Assembly: GCF_000153045.1 (NCBI RefSeq)
Contig: NZ_CH724160.1
Span: forward strand, 373,142-437,141
Direction of reading: 5' to 3'
Source of the DNA: Synechococcus sp. WH 5701
Lineage (GTDB): Bacteria > Cyanobacteriota > Cyanobacteriia > PCC-6307 > Cyanobiaceae
DNA: 64,000 nucleotides
In this document: one piece after another, positions 8,085 to 15,885 of the stretch
Numbering within the stretch: position 1 is the stretch's first letter
Layout: each line of letters begins with the position of its first letter
Made by a program: the position numbers and the translations under genes
Notes under the pieces: generated by a model
The model's input: the letters and a program-made list of their open reading frames with translations, nothing else
What the model was told of the DNA's origin: nothing
Databases searched by the model: none

Positions 8085-8839
8085 CGATTGAGCCCCCGAC
8101 TGATCCGCGCCAGGTACAGACCCCCGAGGGTGCGCAGGATCACCTCCCCGGCCCGGAGGCTGCCCAGCAGCGATCCGGAGATCTTGGAGCGCCCCCCCTG
8201 GCGCGGCCGGTAACCCACCGGCACTTCGCGGATGCGGCAGCCCTGCTCCACCGCCCTCACCTGCATCTCGAGCGTCCAGCCGAAGCCCCGATCCCGCAGG
8301 GCGAGCGCCTCGAGGCAGGGGCGTCGGATCAGGCGCATCGGACCGAGATCCCGATATCTGTGACCCCAGCCCAGCTGGATCAGGCGGGTCGCCAGGCGGT
8401 TGCCGAAGCGCTGCAGCGGGGTCATCGCCCGCCGACCCTCCGCCCCAGCCAGGCGGTTACCCAGCACCAGATCCGCTTCTGCCGCCGCCGCCAGCAACCT
8501 GGGCAGCGCCGCCAGATCGTCGCTGCCGTCACCGTCGCAGAAGAAGATCCATTCCACAGCGGGCGGCAGTCCGCCCAGGCCACGCCAGCAGGCCCGGCCA
8601 TAGCCCGGCCTCGGCTCAACCACCACCTCGGCGCCGGCAGCGCTGGCCACCGCCGCGGTGTCATCGCCACTGCCGTTATCCACCACCCGGATGCGCTCCA
8701 GACCCTGACCGCGCAGCTCCTGGATCACCGCGGCGATGGCGGCGGCCTCATCGCGCGCGGGAATCAGCACCTGCAGAGAGGCGGCGGCTGGCCTGGGCGG
8801 CTGGGGGCGAATGAGTATCGGTCGGCTCGGGCAGTTCAC
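8081..8839 (-). CDS. Family 2 glycosyltransferase (polyprenyl-phosphate sugar synthase type)
   Basis: 252 residues from GTG 8839. The GT2 fold is recognisable from VLIPARDEAAAI, the DNGSGDD motif, FFCDGDGSDD (metal-binding Asp pair) and the C-terminal RYRDLGPMRLIRR and VPVGYRPRQGGRSKISGS. No C-terminal membrane helices are present. The frame is open to a GTG at 8902, but the putative ECF promoter ends at 8847, which places transcription start at about 8840, essentially at GTG 8839. A leaderless message is therefore possible. Dolichol-phosphate-mannose-synthase-like enzymes make lipid-linked sugars used by GT-C enzymes such as the next gene. A specific arsenosugar role is only a hypothesis from the shared promoter. 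Confidence 0.85.
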   Translation of the reverse strand: MNCPSRPILIRPQPPRPAAASLQVLIPARDEAAAIAAVIQELRGQGLERIRVVDNGSGDDTAAVASAAGAEVVVEPRPGYGRACWRGLGGLPPAVEWIFFCDGDGSDDLAALPRLLAAAAEADLVLGNRLAGAEGRRAMTPLQRFGNRLATRLIQLGWGHRYRDLGPMRLIRRPCLEALALRDRGFGWTLEMQVRAVEQGCRIREVPVGYRPRQGGRSKISGSLLGSLRAGEVILRTLGGLYLARISRGLNR

Positions 8840-8846
8840 CCCAGAT

Positions 8847-8873
8847 GTACCGGCGGGTGGGGCGATCGGATCG
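8847..8873 (-). promoter_or_regulatory. Putative ECF-sigma promoter of the GT2-GT87-DUF547 operon
   Basis: On the minus strand CGATCCGAT (8873-8865), exactly 12 bases, then CGGTAC (8852-8847). It differs from the two elements near 190-236 at one of nine positions in the first half and has identical spacing. The flanking TACCGGCGGG on the plus strand is also shared with 169-178. The first plausible start codon is 7 bases beyond the element. Confidence 0.6.
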
Positions 8874-8919
8874 TGCGGCCGCCCATGGGAAGGTAACGGC
8901 ACTGTTGCGGGTCGTCGCC

Positions 8920-10176
8920 ATGGGCTGGTCGCGCCCTTCCACGCGGTTCTGCATCTTCCTGACTCTGCTGAACGACCGTCTGGGGGAAAGCATCGTCTTT
9001 CCCCTGCTGCCCTTTCTGCTGGCGAGTTTCACCAGCGACGGGCGCACATTGGGCCTGCTGGCGGGCAGTTACGCCCTGGCCCAGTTCCTGTTCACCCCCC
9101 TGATCGGAGCCCTCAGCGACCGCTTCGGCCGTAAACCCGTCATCGCCGGCTGCGTGGCCGGCTCGGTGCTGGGCCTGGGGGGTTTTGCCCTGACCCTGTC
9201 CCTGCCCTGGCCGGCGGGCAGCGCCTGGCCCTTGCCTCTGCTCTTCGGCGCCCGGCTGATCGATGGGGTCAGCGGCGGCACCGCCGCCACAGCAGGCGCC
9301 GTGCTGGCTGACATCAGCCCTCCGGAGAAGCGGGCCAAGGCCTTCGGGCTGATCGGCGTGGCCTTCGGGCTCGGTTTCATCCTCGGGCCGGCCCTGGGGG
9401 GGCTGCTGGCGGGGGTGAATGTGACCCTGCCATTGCTGCTGGCCGTGGCGGTGGCGGCCGTGAATCTGGTGCTGGTGCTCACGGTGCTGCCGGAAACCCA
9501 TCCCCCGGCCGCACGCCTGGCCCTGCCCCGCAAGCGGGAGCTCAACCCGCTCAGCCAGCTGATGCGCGTGTTTCGCAATCCCCGGGTGCGGCGGCTCAGC
9601 CTGGCCTTCTTTCTGTTCTTTCTCGGCTTCAACGGCTTCACCGCCGTGCTGGTGCTCTATTTCAAACAGGTGTTCGGCTGGGGGCCGGAGCTGGCGGCCA
9701 TGGCCTTCCTGGTGGTGGGCGTGGTGGCCACGGTGGTGCAGGGCGGCCTGATCGGACCGCTGGTGCAACGCTTCGGCGAAGGGCGCCTCAGCCTGGCCGG
9801 CCTGGGGCTGGTGGTGGCGGGCTGCCTGCTGATTCCCCTGGCCACAGAGGCCAATGCTCTGCCGGTGGTGTTCACGGCCCTGGCCCTGCTGGCCTGCGGC
9901 ACCGGGCTGGTCACCCCCTGCCTGCGCAGCCAGGTGTCGCGCCGGCTGGATGACAGCGGCCAGGGAGCGGCCCTGGGCAGCCTGCAGGGCCTGCAGAGCC
10001 TGGGCAGTTTCATCGGCCCGCCTCTGGCGGGTCTGGCCTATGACCTGGTGGGCAAGACCAGCCCGTTCTGGGCCGGCATCGCCCTGTTCCTGGTGGTGGC
10101 CCTGCTGGTGGCAGGAGGTGGCCCCCTCAGCAGCCTCCCGGCAAGCAAGCCCGCGACAGTGCCTCCCAGCCCTTGA
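8920..10176 (+). CDS. Major facilitator superfamily exporter, TetA-like
   Basis: 418 residues, twelve hydrophobic segments. The MFS loop motif between helices 2 and 3 is GALSDRFGRKPV, with the motif C-like GPALGGLLAG in helix 5 and DISPPEKRAKAFGLIG before it, as in TetA/drug:H+ antiporters. ATG 8920 is preferred over upstream in-frame codons that would add a charged non-membrane extension. It is divergent from the GT2 operon. Its stop (TGA 10174-10176) comes 29 bases before the ppk start. Substrate unknown. Confidence 0.85.
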   Translation: MGWSRPSTRFCIFLTLLNDRLGESIVFPLLPFLLASFTSDGRTLGLLAGSYALAQFLFTPLIGALSDRFGRKPVIAGCVAGSVLGLGGFALTLSLPWPAGSAWPLPLLFGARLIDGVSGGTAATAGAVLADISPPEKRAKAFGLIGVAFGLGFILGPALGGLLAGVNVTLPLLLAVAVAAVNLVLVLTVLPETHPPAARLALPRKRELNPLSQLMRVFRNPRVRRLSLAFFLFFLGFNGFTAVLVLYFKQVFGWGPELAAMAFLVVGVVATVVQGGLIGPLVQRFGEGRLSLAGLGLVVAGCLLIPLATEANALPVVFTALALLACGTGLVTPCLRSQVSRRLDDSGQGAALGSLQGLQSLGSFIGPPLAGLAYDLVGKTSPFWAGIALFLVVALLVAGGGPLSSLPASKPATVPPSP

Positions 10177-10205
10177 TTGCTACCTTCCCCCCCACAGCCC
10201 CAGCC

Positions 10206-12353
10206 ATGGATCAGGTGATGAATGAACCCGTCGTGGCACCGGAGCTCTACATCAACCGCGAGCTGAGCTGGATCGCGTTCAACAGCCGCGTGCTGGCTCA
10301 GGCCCTCGACCCCACCACACCATTGCTGGAGCAGGCGAAATTCAGCGCCATCTTCAGCAACAACCTCGATGAGTTCTTCATGGTCAGGGTGGCGTCCCTG
10401 AAGTCGCAGCTGGAGGCGGGCCTCTCCACCCTCAGCGACGACGGACTCACCCCCAGGCAGCAGCTGGAGGCGATCCAGCAGAAACTGCGTCCGCTGCTGG
10501 AGCAACAGCAGGCCCACTACCGCCATCACCTCAAACAGGAGCTTTTCAATCAGGGCGTTCAGCTGATCGACTACCAACGCCTGAACAAGCAGCAGAAGAC
10601 CTGGGTCAACACCTACTTCCAGACCGCCATCTTCCCGGTGCTCACCCCCCTGGCGGTGGACCCGGCCCATCCCTTTCCGTTCATGAGCAACCTCAGCTTG
10701 AACGTGGCAGCCCTGATCCGCGATCCCGACACCGGGCAGCAGCAGTTCGCCAGGGTGAAGGTGCCCACCAAGACCCTGCCGCGCTTCGTCGAGATTCCCA
10801 CCGAGCTCTGCACCCGCGAGCCCTCTCCCGTGTACACGGTGGTGCCCCTGGAACAGGTGGTGGCCTTCAACCTGCAGCTCCTCTTCCCCGGCATGACGAT
10901 CGAGGGGCATTACTTCTTCCGCATCACCCGCGACGCCGACCTGGAGCTGCGCGACCTGGAGGCCGACGACCTGATGGAGGCCCTGCAGGAGGGCCTGCGC
11001 AAACGCCGCCGCGGTGGCGAGGTGGTGCGGCTCGAGGTGGCCAACGAGATGCCGGATGAGGTGGTGGATCTGCTGATGGAGGGCACCGATGTGGATCCGG
11101 CGGACCTCTACCGGATCAATGGGCCCCTTGGGCTTGACGACCTGATGCGCCTGCTGGCAATCCCCCTGCCCCAGCTCAAGGACAAGCCCCACCAGGGCCG
11201 CACGGCCACAGCCCTGGCCCGGGCGCAGAAGAGCCGCCTGGGGGATGGCTCGATCAAGGCGGAGGAGTTCGAAAGCATCTTCGCGGCGATCCGCCGCAGC
11301 GATGTGTTGCTCCAACACCCCTACGACCTCTTCTCCACCTCGGTGGAGGAGTTCATCAACCAGGCCGCCGACGACCCCTCGGTGCTGGCCATCAAGATGA
11401 CCCTTTACCGCACCTCAAAGGATTCGCCGATCATCGCGGCGCTGATCCGCGCCGCCGAGAACGGCAAGCAGGTGATGGCCCTGGTGGAACTCAAAGCGCG
11501 CTTCGACGAGGACAACAACATCCAGTGGGCCCGCCAGCTGGAGCACTCCGGCGTTCACGTGGTCTATGGCGTGCTGGGCCTCAAGACCCACACCAAGATC
11601 ATGCTGGTGGTGCGCAAGGAAAAAGAACGGCTGCGCAGCTACGTGCACATCGGCACCGGCAACTACAACTCCAAAACCTCCAGCCTCTACACCGACATTG
11701 GCCTGCTCTCAGCCCAGCCGGAGCTGGGGCAGGATCTGGTGGAGCTGTTCAACTACCTCACCGGCTTCTCGAAACAGCAGAGCTTCCGCAGTCTGCTGGT
11801 GGCGCCGGTCACCCTGCGCAAGGGAATGGAAGCTCTGATCCAGCGGGAAATCAGCCATGCCCGCGAGGGCAAGGGCGGACACATCCGCGCGAAGATGAAT
11901 GCCCTGGTGGATCCAGCGATCATCGCCCTGCTCTATGAAGCCTCCCAGGCCGGGGTGGTGATCGAGCTGGTGATCCGTGGCATGTGCTGCCTGAGACCCG
12001 GGGTGCCTGGTGTGAGCGAAACGATCCAGGTGATCAGCATCATCGGCCGCTTTCTCGAGCACTCCCGGATGTTCTGGTTCGCCAATGCCGGTGCGGCGGA
12101 GATGTACATCGGCAGCGCCGATTGGATGCCACGCAACCTCGACCGCCGCGTCGAAGCGGTGACGCCGATCAAGAATCCCCAGCTGCGCGGCCAGCTGGAG
12201 CGCCTCCTGGACACCTACCAGAACGACAACTGCGCGGCCTGGGACATGCAGAGCGACGGCAGCTTCATCCAGCGACGACCCAGTGGTGAGCCGCGCTGCG
12301 CCCAGCTCGATCTGATCAAGCAGTGGCGCACGGGTCTGACAGCCCAGGCCTGA
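10206..12353 (+). CDS. ppk1: Polyphosphate kinase 1
   Basis: About 715 residues, normal for PPK1. The N-terminal domain has YINRELSWIAFNSRVL and FSNNLDEFFMVRV. The catalytic domains have HPYDLFSTSVEEF, KMTLYRTSKDSPI, the phosphorylated-histidine region YGVLGLKTHTKIMLVVRKE, the HIGTGNYN motif, and a second HKD-like stretch ending in SADWMPRNLDRRVE. It transfers the terminal phosphate of ATP to polyphosphate. ATG 10206 (or 10218) is preferred to an earlier TTG inside the MFS gene. Followed by a perfect hairpin at 12371-12408. Confidence 0.96.
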   Translation: MDQVMNEPVVAPELYINRELSWIAFNSRVLAQALDPTTPLLEQAKFSAIFSNNLDEFFMVRVASLKSQLEAGLSTLSDDGLTPRQQLEAIQQKLRPLLEQQQAHYRHHLKQELFNQGVQLIDYQRLNKQQKTWVNTYFQTAIFPVLTPLAVDPAHPFPFMSNLSLNVAALIRDPDTGQQQFARVKVPTKTLPRFVEIPTELCTREPSPVYTVVPLEQVVAFNLQLLFPGMTIEGHYFFRITRDADLELRDLEADDLMEALQEGLRKRRRGGEVVRLEVANEMPDEVVDLLMEGTDVDPADLYRINGPLGLDDLMRLLAIPLPQLKDKPHQGRTATALARAQKSRLGDGSIKAEEFESIFAAIRRSDVLLQHPYDLFSTSVEEFINQAADDPSVLAIKMTLYRTSKDSPIIAALIRAAENGKQVMALVELKARFDEDNNIQWARQLEHSGVHVVYGVLGLKTHTKIMLVVRKEKERLRSYVHIGTGNYNSKTSSLYTDIGLLSAQPELGQDLVELFNYLTGFSKQQSFRSLLVAPVTLRKGMEALIQREISHAREGKGGHIRAKMNALVDPAIIALLYEASQAGVVIELVIRGMCCLRPGVPGVSETIQVISIIGRFLEHSRMFWFANAGAAEMYIGSADWMPRNLDRRVEAVTPIKNPQLRGQLERLLDTYQNDNCAAWDMQSDGSFIQRRPSGEPRCAQLDLIKQWRTGLTAQA

Positions 12354-12370
12354 GCGTTCGCGGCCCCGGC

Positions 12371-12408
12371 TTTGCAACTGGTGTAGCGATGCCTACACCA
12401 GTTGCAAA
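12371..12408. repeat. Perfect 16-bp inverted repeat with a 6-base loop, containing an NtcA consensus
   Basis: TTTGCAACTGGTGTAG (12371-12386) and CTACACCAGTTGCAAA (12393-12408) are exact reverse complements. The centre reads GTA-GCGATGCC-TAC (12383-12396), an exact GTA-N8-TAC with the preferred TGTA/TACA flanks. It has no T-run, so it is a poor intrinsic terminator, though it may still end ppk transcripts. Confidence 0.85.
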
Positions 12409-12426
12409 ATTGGCATCATGGATAAC
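12383..12426 (+). promoter_or_regulatory. Putative NtcA-activated promoter of the group-2 sigma gene
   Basis: GTA-N8-TAC at 12383-12396 is followed after 24 bases by GATAAC (12421-12426), matching TATAAT at 4 of 6 positions. This is the spacing known for class II NtcA promoters. The leader to the start codon would be about 100 bases. Inference from sequence only. Confidence 0.45.
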
Positions 12427-12535
12427 TCAATGAAGAAAAGTGGCTTTCCTCCTTTAGGGAATTTTCGGATTCATACAGCAGCCAACCTCCCGACCCTGCT
12501 ACATTCCGCGCACAACACATCCGGAGGCTGGGGTG

Positions 12536-13516
12536 ATGGGGACACCTTTGCAATCCACCCCTGCCACAGGCCTCGCTTCCAAGAAAGCGAAGCCAGCGGC
12601 ACGGGTGGCCCAGCCCAAAACCGGAGGCGGTCGGCTCAGCGCCGATTCCATCGGTTGGTATCTGAGCAATATCGGCCGGGTTCCCCTGCTGACCGCAGCC
12701 GAAGAGATTGAGCTGGCTCACCACGTGCAGGCGATGAAGCTCCTGCTGGAATTACCCGACGCCTCACTCACCCCCCGCCAGCGTCATCAGATCCGCATGG
12801 GAGGCCGTGCCCGCGACCGCATGATGGCCGCAAACCTGCGTCTGGTGGTGAGTGTGGCCAAGAAGTACCAGAACCAGGGGCTGGAGCTGCTCGATCTCGT
12901 CCAGGAAGGAGCGATCGGCCTTGAGCGAGCCGTCGACAAATTCGATCCCGCCATGGGCTACAAGTTCTCCACCTATGCCTACTGGTGGATTCGCCAGGGC
13001 ATGACCCGGGCCATCGACAACAGCGCCCGCACGATTCGCCTGCCGATTCATGTGAGCGAAAAACTCTCGAAGATGCGCCGCATCACCCGGGAGCTCTCGC
13101 ACCGCTTCGGCCGCCAGCCCAACCGGCTGGAGCTGTCCCATGCCATGGGCATGGACATCAAGGATCTGGAGGATCTGATTTCCCAGAGCGCCCCCTGCGC
13201 CTCCCTCGACGCCCACGCCAGGGGCGAGGAAGATCGCAGCACCCTGGGCGAGCTGATCGCCGATCCGGCCAGCACCGAGCCCATGGATCACATGGACCGC
13301 TCGATCCAGAAGGAACACCTCGGCACCTGGCTCTCCCAGCTCAATGAGCGTGAGCAGGAGATCCTGCGGCTGCGCTTCGGACTGGAGGGCAAAGAGCCAC
13401 TCACCCTCGCTGAGATCGGCCGCAAGATCAACGTCTCGCGCGAGCGTGTGCGCCAGCTTGAAGCCAAGGCGATCATGAAACTGCGGCTGATGAGCAACCT
13501 GCAGCAGGCTGCCTGA
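12536..13516 (+). CDS. Group-2 sigma-70 factor (RpoD-like, alternative principal type)
   Basis: About 326 residues. It begins with region 1.2 (DSIGWYLSNIGRVPLLTAAEEIELA) and lacks the long acidic region 1.1 of the primary sigma factor. Region 2 has NLRLVVSVAKKYQNQGLE and the -10-recognition part YWWIRQGMTRAI; region 3 has RLPIHVSEKL. Region 4 has LNEREQEILRLRFGL and LAEIGRKINVSRERVRQLEAKA. ATG 12536 has a GGAGG 8 bases upstream. GTG 12533 is in the same frame. Cyanobacteria carry several such factors (SigB-SigE types); which one this is cannot be decided here. An NtcA-like element lies upstream. Confidence 0.93.
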   Translation: MGTPLQSTPATGLASKKAKPAARVAQPKTGGGRLSADSIGWYLSNIGRVPLLTAAEEIELAHHVQAMKLLLELPDASLTPRQRHQIRMGGRARDRMMAANLRLVVSVAKKYQNQGLELLDLVQEGAIGLERAVDKFDPAMGYKFSTYAYWWIRQGMTRAIDNSARTIRLPIHVSEKLSKMRRITRELSHRFGRQPNRLELSHAMGMDIKDLEDLISQSAPCASLDAHARGEEDRSTLGELIADPASTEPMDHMDRSIQKEHLGTWLSQLNEREQEILRLRFGLEGKEPLTLAEIGRKINVSRERVRQLEAKAIMKLRLMSNLQQAA

Positions 13517-13564
13517 GCCAGGGCTGCTGCCAGTCTGGTCCCGCCTGCTGGGAGTCAACCCTTG

Positions 13565-14209
13565 ATGGGAGTGGCTTTGGTGCTGCTGTGGCTGGCTGCT
13601 GTGCTGGGCCTGGCGCTTTGGGCGCGACGGCGCTGGCCCGATCAACCCGAGTGGAGTCGCAAACTGCTGCACATCGGCACCGGACCGGTGGTGCTGATCG
13701 CCTGGGCTGCAGGGATCGATCGCTGGATCGCCCTGCCGGCGGCGGCCCTGGTCACCCTGCTGGCGGCCCTGAACCACCGTTACCGCCTGCTGCCGGCCAT
13801 CGAGGACGTCGGTCGCCACAGCTATGGAACGGTGGCCTACGGCGCCGCGATCACCCTGCTGCTGGCGCTGTTCTGGCCGACCCAGCCCCAGGCCGTGGTG
13901 GCGGGAGTGCTGGTGATGGCCCTGGGGGATGGCCTCGCCGGACTGCTGGGACCCCTGATCCCTTCACCGAGCTGGCTGATCCTGGGACAGCGCAAATCGG
14001 TGGTGGGCACCACAGCCATGGCTGGCATGGCCCTGATGGTGCTGCTGCTGCTGCGCCAGCTGGGGGGCTCCGGGCCCACCCCAGCCGTCCTGGTGCTGAT
14101 CAGCCTGGGGGCCACCCTGCTGGAGCAGGTCGCCGTGCTCGGGCTCGACAACCTCAGCGTTCCCGTGGCCACGGGCCTGCTCTGGAGCTGGCTGACACTC
14201 AGGCCCTGA
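13565..14209 (+). CDS. Phytol/dolichol/diacylglycerol kinase family protein
   Basis: 214 residues, six or seven hydrophobic helices. It has the family pattern WSRKLLHIGTGPVVLI near the N-terminus, ALGDGLAGLLG in the middle and LGQRKSVVGTTAMAG. These match the cytidylyltransferase-like polyprenol kinase family that includes the plant/cyanobacterial phytol kinase VTE5 (tocopherol and chlorophyll phytol salvage). Phytol kinase is the likely role in a cyanobacterium, but farnesol or dolichol kinases share these motifs. The 3' end overlaps by 11 bases with the convergent small gene. Confidence 0.8.
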   Translation: MGVALVLLWLAAVLGLALWARRRWPDQPEWSRKLLHIGTGPVVLIAWAAGIDRWIALPAAALVTLLAALNHRYRLLPAIEDVGRHSYGTVAYGAAITLLLALFWPTQPQAVVAGVLVMALGDGLAGLLGPLIPSPSWLILGQRKSVVGTTAMAGMALMVLLLLRQLGGSGPTPAVLVLISLGATLLEQVAVLGLDNLSVPVATGLLWSWLTLRP

Positions 14210-14540
14210 GCATCCCCTCGCAGCGGCGCTGCCAGTCGGTGGGGGTGCCGAGACCTGCCACCACCAGGCGATCGCTGGGCTCGGCCTTGAGACGCAGCTG
14301 CCACTGGCGAATCAACTCGGCCCGCTCCATCCAGGCCTGGAGCACCGTGGTCTGAATGCCCTCGGGATCCCAGCCCCGCTGGCGGGCTGAACCCAGGGCC
14401 CAGCCGAGCAGATCATCGAGCTGGAAGGGTCGGAAGCCAGCGAACACCGGCCCGTTGAATTCTTTGGAAGCGCCACTCTGCTCGAGATAGAACAGCTGGA
14501 GGGGTTCGCTCAAGCCGCAGAACTGGAGGAGATAGGACAT
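14199..14540 (-). CDS. Conserved cyanobacterial hypothetical protein, 113 aa
   Basis: Starts MSYLLQFCGLSEPLQLFYLEQ. It is soluble, with no signal peptide or membrane segment, and a Trp-rich C-terminal half (RQRGWDPEGIQ, AWMERAELIRQWQLRLK). I do not recognise a named domain. It follows the DAHP synthase gene on the same strand with a 141-base gap and ends inside the 3' end of the phytol-kinase gene. Codon use is like its neighbours, so it is probably real. Confidence 0.7.
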   Translation of the reverse strand: MSYLLQFCGLSEPLQLFYLEQSGASKEFNGPVFAGFRPFQLDDLLGWALGSARQRGWDPEGIQTTVLQAWMERAELIRQWQLRLKAEPSDRLVVAGLGTPTDWQRRCEGMLRA

Positions 14541-14641
14541 TGCGTGACCTCCTGATGCATCACCGGATGCCTCAACGATGGCAACTTAGTGGCCCAGCCA
14601 GAATCAACTGTTCAACAGGAACATCCCGTTGCAAAGCATGA

Positions 14642-14672
14642 TTCTGGCAGTCTCACTCTGGGAGTGCCAGAA
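14642..14672 (-). terminator. Possible weak hairpin after DAHP synthase
   Basis: TTCTGGCA (14642-14649) and TGCCAGAA (14665-14672) form an 8-bp stem with a 15-base loop, 10 bases beyond the DAHP synthase stop on the minus strand. No T-run, so termination is uncertain. Confidence 0.3.
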
Positions 14673-14681
14673 CTAATCCAA

Positions 14682-15755
14682 TCAGACCGGCGCCAGGTTG
14701 GCGGCCTGGGCCTCTGCCACGGCTTCGGCCAGACCGTCAAGGACCGTGCGGGTGGTCTCCAGGTCGATGCAGGCATCGGTGATGCTCTGGCCGTAAGCGA
14801 GCTGGCTCAGATCGGCTGGGATCTTCTGATTGCCGGCCACCAGGTGACTTTCGATCATCACCCCCATCACATGGCTGGACCCACCGCGCACCTGGCCGGC
14901 CACCTCGGCGAGCACCTCCCCCTGGCGCCGGTAGTCCTTGTTGGAGTTGCCGTGACTGCAGTCGACCATCAGCCTCGCCGGGAGACCCTCCTTCTGCAGC
15001 GCAAGGGCCGCCTGCTCGATCGCCTCCGGGTGGTAATTGGTGCCTCCCTTACCGCCGCGCAGCACCAGATGGCCATCGGGGTTGCCGGTGGTGGAGACGA
15101 TCGCGGCATGGCCCAGCTGGCTGATGCCCAGGAAATGGTGGGGCTTGGAGGCGGCCTGCATGGCATGGATGGCCGTGACGGCGCTGCCGTCGGTGCCGTT
15201 CTTGAAGCCGATCGGCATCGACAGGCCCGAGGCCATCTCCCGGTGGGTCTGGCTTTCGGTGGTGCGCGCCCCGATCGCTGTCCAGCCGATCAGGTCGGCG
15301 ATGTACTGGGGCACCACCGGATCGAGCAGCTCGGTTGCGGCGGGCAGCCCCATCTCGGCCAGGTGCACCAGCAGGCCCCGCGCCAGGCGCAGGCCGGTGT
15401 TGATGTCGTAGCTGCCGTCGAGGTGGGGATCGTTGATCAGGCCCTTCCAGCCCACGGTGGTGCGGGGCTTCTCGAAGTACACCCGCATCACCACCTCCAG
15501 CTGGTCGCGGTGGCGCTCACGCACCTCGGCGATGGCATCGGCATAGGCTCTGGCGGCCTCCACGTCGTGCACCGAGCAGGGACCGACGATCACCAGCAGG
15601 CGGGAATCCTGCCCATGCAGAATCGCCTTGATCCGCTCACGGGCGTCAAGCACGGTGCGGGCCGCCGTCTGGCTCAGGGGCAGTTCGCGATGGAGAACCG
15701 CCGGTGCCACCAGCGGCCGTGTCTCCACGATGTGGAGGTCGGAGGTGGTGAGCAT
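14682..15755 (-). CDS. aroG: 3-deoxy-7-phosphoheptulonate (DAHP) synthase, AroF/G/H type
   Basis: 357 residues from ATG 15755; the frame is open another 20 codons upstream, but that part does not resemble the family. It carries the signature motifs VIVGPCSVHD, EKPRTTVGWKGLINDP, GARTTESQTHREMASGLS, KGGTNYHPEAI and DCSHGNSNKD, which bind phosphoenolpyruvate, erythrose 4-phosphate and the metal. It catalyses the first step of the shikimate pathway in the cytoplasm. The feedback type (Phe, Tyr or Trp) cannot be read with certainty, so the choice among aroF, aroG and aroH is arbitrary. AroE of the same pathway is at 29341. Confidence 0.95.
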   Translation of the reverse strand: MLTTSDLHIVETRPLVAPAVLHRELPLSQTAARTVLDARERIKAILHGQDSRLLVIVGPCSVHDVEAARAYADAIAEVRERHRDQLEVVMRVYFEKPRTTVGWKGLINDPHLDGSYDINTGLRLARGLLVHLAEMGLPAATELLDPVVPQYIADLIGWTAIGARTTESQTHREMASGLSMPIGFKNGTDGSAVTAIHAMQAASKPHHFLGISQLGHAAIVSTTGNPDGHLVLRGGKGGTNYHPEAIEQAALALQKEGLPARLMVDCSHGNSNKDYRRQGEVLAEVAGQVRGGSSHVMGVMIESHLVAGNQKIPADLSQLAYGQSITDACIDLETTRTVLDGLAEAVAEAQAANLAPV

Positions 15756-15885
15756 GCCGGGAGCGGTCGTGAACCGGGGGCCAATCTCACACCCTAGAGA
15801 CTCCCTTCGCAGCATCTTTGGCAGCGACGGTGACTGAGGAGGGGCACTCGGCCAGAAACAATGGGCTCAACTCCATCGTTTCGCC

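Noticed and set aside
12418-12711. 97-codon open frame between ppk and the group-2 sigma gene
   Set aside because: Two thirds of it overlap the sigma gene out of frame, and its upstream part covers the putative NtcA promoter region. No family resemblance.
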